DNA from: Rhizobium sp.
GTDB taxonomy: Bacteria > Pseudomonadota > Alphaproteobacteria > Rhizobiales > Rhizobiaceae
Direction: 5' to 3'
DNA length: 64,000 bases
Assembly (NCBI GenBank): GCA_028290545.1
Contig: JAQGJP010000081.1
Coordinates: forward strand, 1 to 64,000
Part shown: positions 41,855-52,898 of the stretch, one piece after another
Layout: each line of letters starts with the position of its first letter
Numbering within the stretch: the first letter of the stretch is position 1
Program-made: the position numbers and the translations under genes
The notes under the pieces: model-generated
The model's input: only the letters and a program-made list of their open reading frames with translations
Database searches by the model: none
What the model was told of the DNA's origin: nothing

Positions 41855-44843
41855 TGATCCGGCTTCCTTCCTTGTCATAGAACACCGCGTCGCAGACCTC
41901 GACCGCGATCACCCGGTCGGCCATCGGCACGTAGAGCGTCTGGCCCATTTTCGACCGGCCGCCGGCAACCAGCGCCATGGCAATCGAGTGGCCGCAATTC
42001 TCCGACCAGTAGGACGAAGTCACATGACCGAGCATCCTCATCGGGATCGGCTGGTTGGGATCGGCGACGATCTGCGCGCCCTCCTCCAGCACTTCCTTCG
42101 GGTCCTTGGTCCGCAAGCCGACCAGTTGCTTGCGGCCCTCGGCGACGAGATCAGGACGCTTGAGGCCGCGGATGCCGACGAAATCGGCCTTCTTCTTGCC
42201 GACAGCCCAGGAAAGGCCGGCGTCATCGGGCGTCACCGTGCCGTCGGTATCCTGGCCGACGATGATGTAGCCCTTCTCGGCGCGCAGAATGTGCATCGCC
42301 TCGGTGCCGTAGGCGCAGGCGCCCAGCGGTTCGGCGCGTTCCCAGATCGCTTCCCAGACGGCGTGACCGTAATCAGCCGGCACATTGACTTCGAAGCCCA
42401 GTTCGCCCGCGAATGTCATGCGGAACAGCCGCGTCGGCACGCCGGCGATCCTGCCTTCGACGACGCTCATATGCGGAAAGGCTTCGGCCGAAAGATCGAT
42501 GCCTTCGAGCAGCGGCTCGACGATCTCGCGCGCCTTCGGACCCTGCACCGCGATCACCGCCCACTGTTCTGTGGTCGAGGTCAGCCATACCTTGAGATGC
42601 GGCCATTCGGTCTGCAGATAGTCTTCCATATGGTTCATGACGCGCGGCGCGCCGCCCGTCGTCGTCGTCACATGGAACCGGTCCTCGGCCAGCCGTCCAA
42701 CAACGCCGTCGTCATAGACGAAACCGTCCTCACGCAACATGATGCCGTAACGGCAGCGGCCCGGCTTCAGCGTATCCCAGCTGTTGGTGTAGAGCAGGTT
42801 CATGAAGGTCGCGGCATCGGGACCGACGACCTCGATCTTGCCGAGCGTCGAGGCGTCGAACACGCCGGCCACGGTACGAACTGTCTTGCACTCGCGGTTG
42901 ACCGCCTGATGCATGTCCTCGCCGGCCTGGGGATAGAACCAGGCGCGTTTCCAGATTCCGACATCCTCGAACAGCGCGCCGTGATCCTCGTGCCATTTGT
43001 GCATCGGCGTCTTGCGCGCCGGGTCGAACAGCGGCCCACGCGCGTGGTTGACGATCGCGCCGAAGGTCACCGGCGTATAGGGCGCGCGGAACGTCGTCAG
43101 CCCCACTTCCGGGATCGGCTTGCCAAGCGCCTCGGCGGCGATCGCCAGACCATGGAGATTGGAAAGCTTGCCCTGGTCGGTCGCCATGCCATTGGTGGTG
43201 AAGCGCTTGATATGCTCGATCGAATGCATGCCCTCGCGCACCGCAAGGCGGATATCCTTGGCGCAGACATCGTGCTGGAAATCGACGAAGGCTTTGGCGG
43301 AGGTATTTTCCGGCCCAGCCCCATCTTCCGCACCGGCCATGCCGCCGGTCCAGTCGAACGCCTGACTTGCCGGAATGCTGAGCGACATCGCGCCTTCGGC
43401 ACCCGCCGCACGCGCCATCAGTTCGCCAGCGCCCAACGCCTCCTCGATCGTCGCATCGATCGAATTGGTGCCGTTGCAGGCGCCGACCGACAGGCAATCC
43501 TGGGCATAGGTGCCCGGCAGGAAGCGCTGGTTCTCGGTATCGAACGCCAGCTTGCCGCGCGACTGCGAGAACAGGTGCACGGATGGCGTCCAGCCCGATG
43601 ACATCAGCAGCGCATCGACGACGATCTTGTCGCCGGAGGTCATGCCCTTGCGGGCGACGGTGATGGAGTTGATGCGCAGATTGCCACGGGTCGCAATCAC
43701 GGCGGAGCCGGTCATGACGGTGATGCCGAGTTCGCGGGCCTTGTTCAGAACCGCCTCGCCCGGACGGTCACGCGTATCGACGATGGCGGGGATCTGCACC
43801 CCGGCGGCCTTGAGGTCGAAGGCCGCTTCATAGGCCGAGTCGTGCGAGGTATAGACGCCGACCTTGGCGCCAACTGCGACGCCATAATGATTGAGATACA
43901 TGCGGCCTGCGGATGCCAGCATGATGCCCGGCCGGTCGTTGCCGTCGAACACCATATGCCGCTCGATCGCGCCGGTCGCGAGAATGACCCGCTTGGCGCG
44001 GACCTGCCACAGCCGTTCGCGCGGCGCATGCCGGCCCGGGCGGGCGACGTGATCGGTGACGCGCTCGACCAGGCCGATGAAATTCTGCGCATAGTAGCCG
44101 AACACGGTGGTGCGGATGAGCACCCGGACGTTGGGCATGGCGGCGAGCTTGGTTATCATCTTCCGGGCCCAGGAGAACCCGTCCTGGCCGTCGATCATCA
44201 CGCCAGCATCGAAATGCAGCGCTCCGCCGAATTCGCTGCGCTCGTCGGCGATCATCACGCTTGCACCGGTTTCGGCCGCAGCCAGAGCGGCTGCGATACC
44301 GGCAGCACCGCCGCCGGCGACCAGCACGTCGCAATGTGCAAAGCGGTTGGCATAATGGTCCGGATCGCCTTCCTTCGGCGCAACGCCAAGGCCTGCAGCC
44401 TCGCGGATGCGCGGCTCGTAAAGCTTCTTCCACGCAGCCTTCGGCCACATGAAGGTCTTGTAGTAAAAGCCGGCGGCGAAGAACGGACCCATGAGATTGC
44501 TGACCGCGCCGACATCGAAGGCCAGCGACGGCCAGCGGTTCTGCGACTTCACGGTCAGGCCGTCATAGACTTCCTGCATCGTGGCGCGGACATTCGGGGC
44601 CGCGCGACCGGCGTCGCGGGAAATATCCATCAGCGCGTTCGGCTCTTCTGGACCGGCGGTCAGGATGCCGCGCGGGCGATGATACTTGAACGACCGACCG
44701 GCGAGATGAATGCCGTTGGCGATCAGCGCCGAGGCGACGGTGTCGCCTTCCAGCGCCGTCAGCGTGCGGCCGTCATAGGAAAAGCGCGCGGTCTTGGCGG
44801 GCGTCAGGCGACCCTTGCCGGCGATACGGTTGGCTCCGCTCAT
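41847..44843 (-). CDS. soxA: Sarcosine oxidase, alpha subunit
   Basis: The 998-residue protein has an N-terminal ferredoxin-like region (ALEGDTVASALIANG), a dinucleotide fold DVLVAGGGAAGIAAALAAAETG near 172, and a C-terminal GcvT-like folate-binding domain from about 600 to the end (LTSTTEQWAVIAVQGPKAR). The length fits the family. Its start overlaps the soxD stop by four bases (ATGA). Confidence 0.95.
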   Translation of the reverse strand: MSGANRIAGKGRLTPAKTARFSYDGRTLTALEGDTVASALIANGIHLAGRSFKYHRPRGILTAGPEEPNALMDISRDAGRAAPNVRATMQEVYDGLTVKSQNRWPSLAFDVGAVSNLMGPFFAAGFYYKTFMWPKAAWKKLYEPRIREAAGLGVAPKEGDPDHYANRFAHCDVLVAGGGAAGIAAALAAAETGASVMIADERSEFGGALHFDAGVMIDGQDGFSWARKMITKLAAMPNVRVLIRTTVFGYYAQNFIGLVERVTDHVARPGRHAPRERLWQVRAKRVILATGAIERHMVFDGNDRPGIMLASAGRMYLNHYGVAVGAKVGVYTSHDSAYEAAFDLKAAGVQIPAIVDTRDRPGEAVLNKARELGITVMTGSAVIATRGNLRINSITVARKGMTSGDKIVVDALLMSSGWTPSVHLFSQSRGKLAFDTENQRFLPGTYAQDCLSVGACNGTNSIDATIEEALGAGELMARAAGAEGAMSLSIPASQAFDWTGGMAGAEDGAGPENTSAKAFVDFQHDVCAKDIRLAVREGMHSIEHIKRFTTNGMATDQGKLSNLHGLAIAAEALGKPIPEVGLTTFRAPYTPVTFGAIVNHARGPLFDPARKTPMHKWHEDHGALFEDVGIWKRAWFYPQAGEDMHQAVNRECKTVRTVAGVFDASTLGKIEVVGPDAATFMNLLYTNSWDTLKPGRCRYGIMLREDGFVYDDGVVGRLAEDRFHVTTTTGGAPRVMNHMEDYLQTEWPHLKVWLTSTTEQWAVIAVQGPKAREIVEPLLEGIDLSAEAFPHMSVVEGRIAGVPTRLFRMTFAGELGFEVNVPADYGHAVWEAIWERAEPLGACAYGTEAMHILRAEKGYIIVGQDTDGTVTPDDAGLSWAVGKKKADFVGIRGLKRPDLVAEGRKQLVGLRTKDPKEVLEEGAQIVADPNQPIPMRMLGHVTSSYWSENCGHSIAMALVAGGRSKMGQTLYVPMADRVIAVEVCDAVFYDKEGSRING

Positions 44844-45160
44844 TTCTGAACTCCATTGCCGGCGATCCGGGCATCGATGACGGACTGGTCCGGCTTCGGT
44901 TCGTCCTGCCGATAGGTCATGACGAACTTGTCGGTGACGGTGTGGCGGATGGCACGGAAAAACTTGCCGCAGCCCGAAATATGCCGCCAGCGCTCGAACA
45001 CCAGCCCTTTCGGGTTGTCACGCAGGAAGAAATAATTCTCGAACTCTGCATCCGAGATTTCCGTGATGTTTTCCGGACGCAGGATATGCGCCTCGTCGCC
45101 ATTGCGGAATTCGAGTTCCGGCCGTTCTTCGTGACAATAGGGGCAGTGAATCAAAAGCAT
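44840..45160 (-). CDS. soxD: Sarcosine oxidase, delta subunit
   Basis: A 106-residue subunit with the zinc-binding Cys pair CPYC near residue 7 and the SGCGKFF motif near 68. It is the small delta subunit of heterotetrameric sarcosine oxidase and lies between soxB (12-base gap) and soxA (4-base overlap). Confidence 0.93.
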   Translation of the reverse strand: MLLIHCPYCHEERPELEFRNGDEAHILRPENITEISDAEFENYFFLRDNPKGLVFERWRHISGCGKFFRAIRHTVTDKFVMTYRQDEPKPDQSVIDARIAGNGVQK

Positions 45161-45172
45161 CGGGAACCCCTC

Positions 45173-46426
45173 TTAGTGCGCGACGGCGGCAGCTGCCGCC
45201 TCGTCGATCAGCCGGCCATTGCGGAAGCGCTCCAGCGTGAACGGCGCGTTGATCGGGTGTGGCTCGTTGCGGGCAATGGTGTGGGCGAAGACATGCGCCG
45301 AGCCCGGCGTCGCCTTGAAACCGCCCGTGCCCCAGCCGCAGTTGACAAACAGGCCCGGAACCGGCGTCTTGGCGATGATCGGCGAACGGTCCGGCGTCAC
45401 GTCGACGATGCCGCCCCAGGAACGCATCATCTTCATGCGCGTGAACATCGGGAACATTTCGCAGATCGCATCGAGCGTGTGATTGATGATGTGCAGGCCA
45501 CCGGTCTGCGAATAGGACGCATACTGGTCGGTACCGGCGCCAATCACCAGCTCGCCCTTGTCGGACTGCGATATATAGGCATGCACGGTGTTGGACATCA
45601 CCACGCAGGGGAAGATCGGCTTGATTGGCTCGGAGACCAGCGCCTGCAGGGGGTAGCTTACCAGCGGCAGCTTCAGGCCGGCCATCTGCATGACGACGGA
45701 TGTATGCCCGGCAGCCACGACCGCAATCTTCTTGGCACCGATCGATCCGCGCGTGGTTTCCACCCCGGTAACGGCTCCATCAGGGCCGCGATTGATGCCC
45801 GTCACCTCGCAATTCTGGATGACATGCACGCCGCGATCGGACGCGCCACGGGCATAGCCCCAGGCAACCGCATCATGGCGGGCGGTGCCGCCCTTGCGCT
45901 GCAGGGCCGCACCGATGACAGGATAACGCGCAGCGGCGGAGATGTTCAGCGGCGGGCAATATTCTTTTGCCTGTTCCGGCGTCAGCCATTCATTGTCGAC
46001 GCCGTTCAGGCGGTTGGAATGGATATGGCGCTTGAAGACCTGCTGGTCATGGATGTTGTGCGCCAGCATCATCACGCCGCGCGGCGAATACATGACGTTG
46101 TAATTCATATCCTGCGACAGGCCGTCCCACATTTTCAGCGCGTGGTTATAAAGCGCCGCACTCTCGTCGTAGAGATAGTTCGAGCGGATGATGGTGGTGT
46201 TGCGGCCGGTATTGCCGCCGCCCAGCCAGCCGCGCTCGATCACCGCCACATTGGTGATGCCATGCTCCTTGGCGAGATAGTAAGCGGTGCCGAGACCATG
46301 GCCGCCGGCGCCGATGATGATGACATCATACTCCTTGCGCGGTTCGGGCGATGTCCATTGTTTCTCCCAGCCTGTGTGGCCACGCATGGCCTCGCGGGCA
46401 ATGGCGAAAACTGAATATTTGCGCAT
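45173..46426 (-). CDS. soxB: Sarcosine oxidase, beta subunit
   Basis: I chose ATG 46426 (MRKYSVFAIAREAMRGHTGW), the usual SoxB N terminus, with GGAG ten bases upstream; this gives 417 residues. The FAD-binding motif DVIIIGAGGHGLGTAYYLA follows at about 35. This subunit binds FAD and covalent FMN and oxidises sarcosine. It is the first gene of the operon. An unassigned GAAACGTTGTCAG sequence on the same strand (46494-46506) lies about 70 bases upstream. Confidence 0.95.
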   Translation of the reverse strand: MRKYSVFAIAREAMRGHTGWEKQWTSPEPRKEYDVIIIGAGGHGLGTAYYLAKEHGITNVAVIERGWLGGGNTGRNTTIIRSNYLYDESAALYNHALKMWDGLSQDMNYNVMYSPRGVMMLAHNIHDQQVFKRHIHSNRLNGVDNEWLTPEQAKEYCPPLNISAAARYPVIGAALQRKGGTARHDAVAWGYARGASDRGVHVIQNCEVTGINRGPDGAVTGVETTRGSIGAKKIAVVAAGHTSVVMQMAGLKLPLVSYPLQALVSEPIKPIFPCVVMSNTVHAYISQSDKGELVIGAGTDQYASYSQTGGLHIINHTLDAICEMFPMFTRMKMMRSWGGIVDVTPDRSPIIAKTPVPGLFVNCGWGTGGFKATPGSAHVFAHTIARNEPHPINAPFTLERFRNGRLIDEAAAAAVAH

Positions 46427-46722
46427 CCGCGGGAAACTCCGTATCAAGAGGCAATGTGCTCACGTTGCTGCAGCAGATCGCAAAATTACGACGCTGACAA
46501 CGTTTCTTTTGCGACGCCGCTGTGCGTGGCTCCGCCATCGCCTTCTTATGGTCATAGCGCGTGATTTCAATCAAAATATGAATGTCGCTACTGGACTTGG
46601 AACAAGTCATCTGTTATCGCGTTTGACCAATCGCGTGACCTCCGGCCGCGCGCAAGATTATTGTTTGTTCCGGATACGACGCATGTTCCGGATATCAACT
46701 CGAGATAAGGAACGGGATTCAC

Positions 46723-46965
46723 GTGCAGGTACTGGTTCGCGATAACAATGTTGATCAGGCGCTCCGCGCTCTTAAGAAGAAGATGCAGCGCGAAGGCATT
46801 TTCCGTGAAATGAAGATGCGCGACTACTACGAAAAGCCATCGCAGAAGCGCGCCCGTGAAAAGGCTGAGGCAGTTCGTCGTGTTCGCAAGCTTGCCCGCA
46901 AGCGTGCTCAGCGCGAAAGCGGCATCGTGGCCCCCAGCCGTCCGGCTACTGCTGGCGCTCGGTGA
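46723..46965 (+). CDS. rpsU: 30S ribosomal protein S21
   Basis: The 80-residue protein starts at a GTG (46723) after AAGGAAC and reads [25 protein letters not shown], the conserved S21 N terminus. The basic middle and a variable tail ([15 protein letters not shown]) follow. It binds the 30S subunit near the anti-Shine-Dalgarno end of 16S rRNA. The 296-base gap upstream to soxB contains no gene that I can support. A strong terminator follows at 47010. Confidence 0.96.
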   Translation: MQVLVRDNNVDQALRALKKKMQREGIFREMKMRDYYEKPSQKRAREKAEAVRRVRKLARKRAQRESGIVAPSRPATAGAR

Positions 46966-47009
46966 TCTGCCGTTGTTCTGACGAAATTTACAGGCTGTAA
47001 TGTCTGCAT

Positions 47010-47041
47010 GGCGGGGGCGAATTGATTCGCCGCCGCCTTTT
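47010..47041 (+). terminator. Terminator after rpsU
   Basis: A 12-bp stem with one G-G mismatch (GGCGGGGGCGAA at 47010-47021 with TTCGCCGCCGCC at 47026-47037) and loop TTGA is followed by TTTT. Confidence 0.85.
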
Positions 47042-47091
47042 CGATTGAAGTGACTGCCCGATCAGGGCGGTTTGCGGGAAGAATATCGATC

Positions 47092-47976
47092 ATGATCAAA
47101 CTGAATGCGGATTTCCCGAACGGGCTGTTCCTGACGCGCGGAGTTGCCGCCAGGAGTGCGCGCACCGGGCTTGTTCTGCTTGCGCTCGCTGCGGCTCTGG
47201 CTGCCTGCAACACCACTGACACGACCGACACGATCCGCATCAACAAGGAACAGGGCACCGAAGAGAATATTTCTTCGCTGACCTCGGTGATCGACGCAAA
47301 TCCGTCCGATCCGGAAGGTTACAATACCCGCGGATCGGCCTATGGCCGCGCCGGAGAGTTTAAGCGGGCGCTCGCTGACTTCAACCGCGCCCTCGAGCTC
47401 AATCCAAAATTCTACCAGGCCTATGCCAATCGCGGCCTGATCTATCGGAACATGGGCCAGCCGGAACAGGCGCTGCAGGATTACAACACTGCGCTGCAGC
47501 TCAGCCCGCGCTACGACGTCGCATTTATCGGCCGAGGCAATGTCTACCGACAGGCGGGCCAGCTCGATGCCGCGATGAATGACTACAACAAGGCCATCGG
47601 CCTCGATACCACCGATCCGCGCGCCTATCACAATCGCGGTCTGATTTATCAGAGGCGCAACAATCACGCGAAGGCGATCGAAGATTTCTCGACCGCCATC
47701 TCGCTGTCGCCGAACTCGGCCGAGCCCTACAACGGTCGCGGCATTTCCTATCTGGCGACCAATGACGACGACAACGCGTTTGCCGATTTCAACCATGCCA
47801 TCGAACTCGACGGTACGCTGGCCGAATCCTGGTCGAACCAGGCGTTGGTCTATGAGCGCAAGGGCGATCTCAAACGCGCCTATAAATCCTATTCGCATGC
47901 GCTGTCTCTGGACGCGAAATACCAGCCGGCCAGGGACGGCGTCGCCCGCACCAGAAGCGGAGTCGCGGCGAACTGA
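47092..47976 (+). CDS. TPR-repeat lipoprotein (NlpI-like)
   Basis: I chose ATG 47092 (MIKLNADFPNGLF); a GTG at 47050 in frame would add 14 residues. A hydrophobic helix ends in the lipobox LAAC, so the 294-residue protein is probably membrane-anchored by lipidation. Seven or so tetratricopeptide repeats follow from about residue 60 (YNTRGSAYGRAGEFKRALADFNRALEL and repeats). Such proteins scaffold cell-envelope enzymes. A terminator follows 26 bases after the stop. Confidence 0.86.
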   Translation: MIKLNADFPNGLFLTRGVAARSARTGLVLLALAAALAACNTTDTTDTIRINKEQGTEENISSLTSVIDANPSDPEGYNTRGSAYGRAGEFKRALADFNRALELNPKFYQAYANRGLIYRNMGQPEQALQDYNTALQLSPRYDVAFIGRGNVYRQAGQLDAAMNDYNKAIGLDTTDPRAYHNRGLIYQRRNNHAKAIEDFSTAISLSPNSAEPYNGRGISYLATNDDDNAFADFNHAIELDGTLAESWSNQALVYERKGDLKRAYKSYSHALSLDAKYQPARDGVARTRSGVAAN

Positions 47977-48002
47977 TTGTCCAACTTATTGATTTCATGG
48001 AT

Positions 48003-48029
48003 AAGCCCGGGGTATTGACCGGGCTTTTT
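48003..48029 (+). terminator. Terminator after the TPR lipoprotein gene
   Basis: A perfect 8-bp stem AAGCCCGG (48003-48010) and CCGGGCTT (48019-48026) runs into a T tract (48025-48029). Loop is 8 bases. It can also serve the convergent pnt operon. Confidence 0.85.
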
Positions 48030-48052
48030 CAAGTCTGCATTCCGTTCTTATG

Positions 48053-49450
48053 TCAATGTGCCAGCGCCTTGACGATATCCTCGGTGACCTTCTTCGCATC
48101 GCCAAGCAGCATCATCGTACCGTCCTTGTAGAACAGCGAATTGTCGATGCCTGCGTAGCCGGAGGCGAGCGAGCGCTTGACGAACAGGCAGGTCTTGGCC
48201 TGATCGACATTGAGGATCGGCATGCCGTAGATCGGCGAGGACTTGTCGTCGCGGGCCGAAGGATTGGTGACGTCGTTGGCGCCGATGACATAGGCGACAT
48301 CAGCCTGCGCGAACTCCGAATTGATGTCCTCGAGTTCGAACACGTCGTCATAGGGCACGTTGGCTTCGGCCAGCAGCACGTTCATATGGCCCGGCATGCG
48401 GCCCGCGACCGGATGGATGGCGTATTTGACTTCGACGCCCGCAGCCTTGAGCTTGTCGCCCATCTCGCGCAACGCATGCTGGGCTTGTGCTACCGCCATG
48501 CCATAGCCGGGGACGATGATTACCTTTGAGGCGTTTGCCATCAGGTAGGCCCCATCATCTGCCGAGCCGAGTTTGACCGATTTATCGGAATCGTCCGCGG
48601 CGGCAGAAGACGTGTCCGCGCCGAAGCCACCGAGAATGACCGATACGAACGATCGGTTCATGGCCTTGCACATGATGTAGGAGAGGATTGCACCCGACGA
48701 GCCAACCAGCGCGCCGGTGATGATCAGCGCCAGATTGCCAAGCGTAAAGCCGATGCCGGCAGCGGCCCACCCAGAATAGGAGTTCAGCATCGACACGACG
48801 ACCGGCATGTCGGCGCCGCCGATCGGAATGATCAGCAGCGCGCCGAAAGCGAGCGCCAGGAGCACAATCAGCCAGAAGACGAAATGGCTTTCGGTGAGAA
48901 CCAGCACGCCGACCAGCACGACGATGGCTGCGAAGATCGCGACATTGATCGCGTGGCGCATCGGCAGCATGATCGGCTTGCCGGACATGCGGCCGTCGAG
49001 CTTGAGGAAAGCGATGATCGAGCCGGTGAATGTGATCGCCCCGATTGCGACGCCGAGCGACATTTCCACTAACGCCTGGCCGTGGATCTGGCCCACCTCG
49101 CCGATGCCGAAGGAGGACGGCGCATAGAGTGCGGCTGCGGCCACCAGCACGGCGGCTAGTCCCACCAGCGAGTGAAAGCCGGCGACCAGTTGCGGCATCG
49201 ATGTCATGGCGATGCGGCGGGCGATCACCGCACCGATGCCTCCGCCGATGGCGAGACCGGCGATGATCAGCACGAAACCATTGAACGTTGGCGTTACCAG
49301 CGCCAGTGTCGTGAGGATCGCGATCCCCATGCCGACCATGCCATAGGTGTTGCCCTTGCGGCTGGTGGAGGGATGCGAAAGACCTCGCAGCGCCATGATG
49401 AACAGCACGCCGGAGACGAGATACAGGAAGGCTGCGATATTGACGGACAT
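48053..49450 (-). CDS. pntB: Proton-translocating NAD(P) transhydrogenase, beta subunit
   Basis: I chose ATG 49450 (MSVNIAAFLYLVSGV) for 465 residues. The N-terminal two thirds has multiple membrane helices (domain II) and the C-terminal third is the NADP-binding domain III, with VPGYGMAVAQAQHALREMG near 355. It works with the two PntA polypeptides encoded just upstream to make NADPH from NADH at the expense of the proton gradient. Confidence 0.94.
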   Translation of the reverse strand: MSVNIAAFLYLVSGVLFIMALRGLSHPSTSRKGNTYGMVGMGIAILTTLALVTPTFNGFVLIIAGLAIGGGIGAVIARRIAMTSMPQLVAGFHSLVGLAAVLVAAAALYAPSSFGIGEVGQIHGQALVEMSLGVAIGAITFTGSIIAFLKLDGRMSGKPIMLPMRHAINVAIFAAIVVLVGVLVLTESHFVFWLIVLLALAFGALLIIPIGGADMPVVVSMLNSYSGWAAAGIGFTLGNLALIITGALVGSSGAILSYIMCKAMNRSFVSVILGGFGADTSSAAADDSDKSVKLGSADDGAYLMANASKVIIVPGYGMAVAQAQHALREMGDKLKAAGVEVKYAIHPVAGRMPGHMNVLLAEANVPYDDVFELEDINSEFAQADVAYVIGANDVTNPSARDDKSSPIYGMPILNVDQAKTCLFVKRSLASGYAGIDNSLFYKDGTMMLLGDAKKVTEDIVKALAH

Positions 49451-49461
49451 CGATATCGCCC

Positions 49462-49869
49462 TCACTTCTCTTTTTTCTTGTACATGGCCAGCATGCGCTG
49501 GGTGACCAGGAAGCCGCCGAAAATGTTGATCGAGGCCAGAATCAGCGCCACGAAGCCGAAACCGGTGGCCCAGTGGCTGACGGACAGGCCGACAGCGAGC
49601 AAGGCGCCGACGACGATGACCGACGAAATTGCATTGGTCACCGCCATCAGCGGCGTGTGCAATGCGGGGGTCACCGACCAGACGACATAGTAGCCGACGA
49701 AGATAGACAGCACGAAGATCGCCAGCCGAAAGACGAATGGGTCGATCACCCCACCGGACAGAGCATGTGCTGCATCGGCGATCGAGGGCTGGGTGGCGAC
49801 AGCGTCATGGACGGCCGAGACGGCCCGATCGAGATTTTCGAGGGCCTTGGTTACCGTGTCGGTTGCCAT
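49462..49869 (-). CDS. pntAB: NAD(P) transhydrogenase, alpha subunit part 2 (membrane)
   Basis: I chose ATG 49869 after GGAGGGTTAAC, giving 135 residues. Three or four hydrophobic helices and the motif [24 protein letters not shown] are those of the C-terminal membrane part of PntA. The split alpha subunit is typical of alphaproteobacteria. It lies one base after the pntA stop. Confidence 0.92.
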   Translation of the reverse strand: MATDTVTKALENLDRAVSAVHDAVATQPSIADAAHALSGGVIDPFVFRLAIFVLSIFVGYYVVWSVTPALHTPLMAVTNAISSVIVVGALLAVGLSVSHWATGFGFVALILASINIFGGFLVTQRMLAMYKKKEK

Positions 49870-49870
49870 G

Positions 49871-51010
49871 TTAACCCTCCTTGACGCCGCCGAAATTGGC
49901 ATGAACGACCTGGCCGCCATGGGTCAGCATGGTGGCTTTCACCAGTTCGTCGTCGGACTTGAGCGCGATCTCCCTGCTCTCCTTGGAGATCATCGTCTCG
50001 AGGAAGGTCACAAGGTTCTTGGCATAGAGAAGCGAGGCCGAAGCTGCGATGCGACCGGCCATGTTGAGATAGCCGATGACGCGAACGCCTTCGACATCGG
50101 CAATCTGATCGGCCAATGCGCCTTCGATATTGCCGCCGCGTTCGACGGCGAGATCGACAGCCACCGAGCCCGGCTTCATCGCCTTCAGCATGTCGCGCGA
50201 GACCAGCTTCGGTGCGGGGCGGCCGGGGATAAGCGCCGTGGTGATGACGATATCCTGCTTGGCGATGTGTTCGGCAACCAGCACCGCCTGCTTGGCCTGA
50301 TAGGCTTCCGACATCGGTTTGGCATAACCTGCGGCAGTTTCGGCTGCCTTGAATTCGTCGTCCTCGACGGCGATGAACCTGGCGCCGAGCGAAGCCACCT
50401 GTTCCTTGGCGGCGGGCCGCACGTCGGTCGCCGAAACAACGGCGCCCAGACGCCGCGCCGTGGCGATTGCCTGCAGGCCGGCTACGCCGGCACCCATCAC
50501 GAACACTTTTGCCGCCGGCACGGTGCCGGCGGCCGTCATCATCATCGGCAGCGCCCGGTCATAGACCTCGGCCGCATCGATGACCGCCTGATAGCCGGCG
50601 AGGTTGGCCTGCGACGAGAGCACGTCCATGGATTGCGCACGGGTGATACGCGGCATGAGTTCCATGGCAAAGGATGTCAGCCCGGCTGCAGCCATCTCGG
50701 CAATGGCCGGCTCATTGCCATAGGGATCCATGATCGCAATCACAATCGCGCCGGACCTGTATCCACGGATCTCGTCGCTGGTCGGACGCCGGACTTTCAG
50801 AATAATGTCGGCGGTCGCGGCATCGGCCCTTGAGCCGATCCTGGCGCCCTGCCCCTCGAATTCGCTATCGGGAATGCGCGAGCTGTCCCCCGCGCCTGCT
50901 TCCACGACGACGTCGAGCCCGAGACTCTTGATCTTCTTGACCGTATCCGGCGAGCCGCCAACGCGGGGCTCGCCCTCGGTCTCCTTGGCAATGAATACAG
51001 TGCTGGCCAT
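49871..51010 (-). CDS. pntA: NAD(P) transhydrogenase, alpha subunit part 1 (NAD-binding)
   Basis: The 379-residue soluble protein has alanine dehydrogenase/PNT-like N and C domains with the NAD-binding [22 protein letters not shown] near 168 and the RPxxP-like region [22 protein letters not shown] leader precedes the ATG. It is followed by pntAB and pntB in one operon, and by a COX subunit IV gene 83 bases upstream. Confidence 0.94.
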   Translation of the reverse strand: MASTVFIAKETEGEPRVGGSPDTVKKIKSLGLDVVVEAGAGDSSRIPDSEFEGQGARIGSRADAATADIILKVRRPTSDEIRGYRSGAIVIAIMDPYGNEPAIAEMAAAGLTSFAMELMPRITRAQSMDVLSSQANLAGYQAVIDAAEVYDRALPMMMTAAGTVPAAKVFVMGAGVAGLQAIATARRLGAVVSATDVRPAAKEQVASLGARFIAVEDDEFKAAETAAGYAKPMSEAYQAKQAVLVAEHIAKQDIVITTALIPGRPAPKLVSRDMLKAMKPGSVAVDLAVERGGNIEGALADQIADVEGVRVIGYLNMAGRIAASASLLYAKNLVTFLETMISKESREIALKSDDELVKATMLTHGGQVVHANFGGVKEG

Positions 51011-51093
51011 AGACTCCCCCGCACAACAACACGCGCTTCCCAGCTCTGTCCTTTTGGCCTACCTCCAGGCCAGGAAGACAGGGCATCAGCGGT

Positions 51094-51315
51094 TTAGAGG
51101 ACGAAGAAGCCGATCAGGTTGAGAACGATGAAAAGCAGTGTGGAAAAAAGCAACCCTGCTTTCGTGAAGAAGCCGGCTGCCATGCAGAGCATCAGGATGG
51201 CGATCATCATCGAGCCATATTTGGCAACGGTAACGAAACCATTATAGGTCTTGTCGTGTTCGGCGTAGTCCATTTCCGCGCCAACTTCCACCGGTCCCGA
51301 ATGATGCTCAGCCAT
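51094..51315 (-). CDS. aa3-type cytochrome c oxidase subunit IV
   Basis: I chose ATG 51315 after GGGGAGACTTTA, giving 73 residues (MAEHHSGPVEVGAEMDYAEHDKTYNGF). A single membrane stretch of two adjacent hydrophobic segments follows. The acidic N terminus and Tyr-Asn-Gly-Phe motif are those of the bacterial COX IV family (COX4_pro_2). It lies ahead of the pnt genes in many alphaproteobacteria, so co-transcription is plausible. Confidence 0.82.
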   Translation of the reverse strand: MAEHHSGPVEVGAEMDYAEHDKTYNGFVTVAKYGSMMIAILMLCMAAGFFTKAGLLFSTLLFIVLNLIGFFVL

Positions 51316-51552
51316 TAAAGTCTCCCCAAGGCGATATCGGCGAAAAGCCCTGCAATCCGCCGGAATGATGCTGCAATGGATCCATTCGACCAGCAAATGA
51401 ACCTATCCTGCGATTGGGCTTACACAAAGCCATTCTGAATCGCAATGCGATGTTTTGGCCAAAGCGCCTTCAAATCGATTATATGCGCCCTGAAGAATAA
51501 AATGGCTCCGGAACCGCGTTCCGAAGCCTTTTTCCCGCGGTATTTTCGCCAG

Positions 51553-52755
<1,203 letters not shown>

Positions 52756-52898
52756 TTACAAGCCAAAGCAGTAATTTTCTTGGTTTGATTTTGCGCGGTA
52801 AGACAATGCTTACTGATAGTTACGACTGTTTGTGGTTGACAGTGCCCGTCCGACGCTGCACCAGATAGACCGAACGCCTGATTTGTCTGGAGACCGTT

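Noticed and set aside
41427-43601. Long plus-strand open frame opposite soxA
   Set aside because: It mirrors the high-GC coding strand of soxA; its product is low-complexity and His/Arg-rich with no family match.
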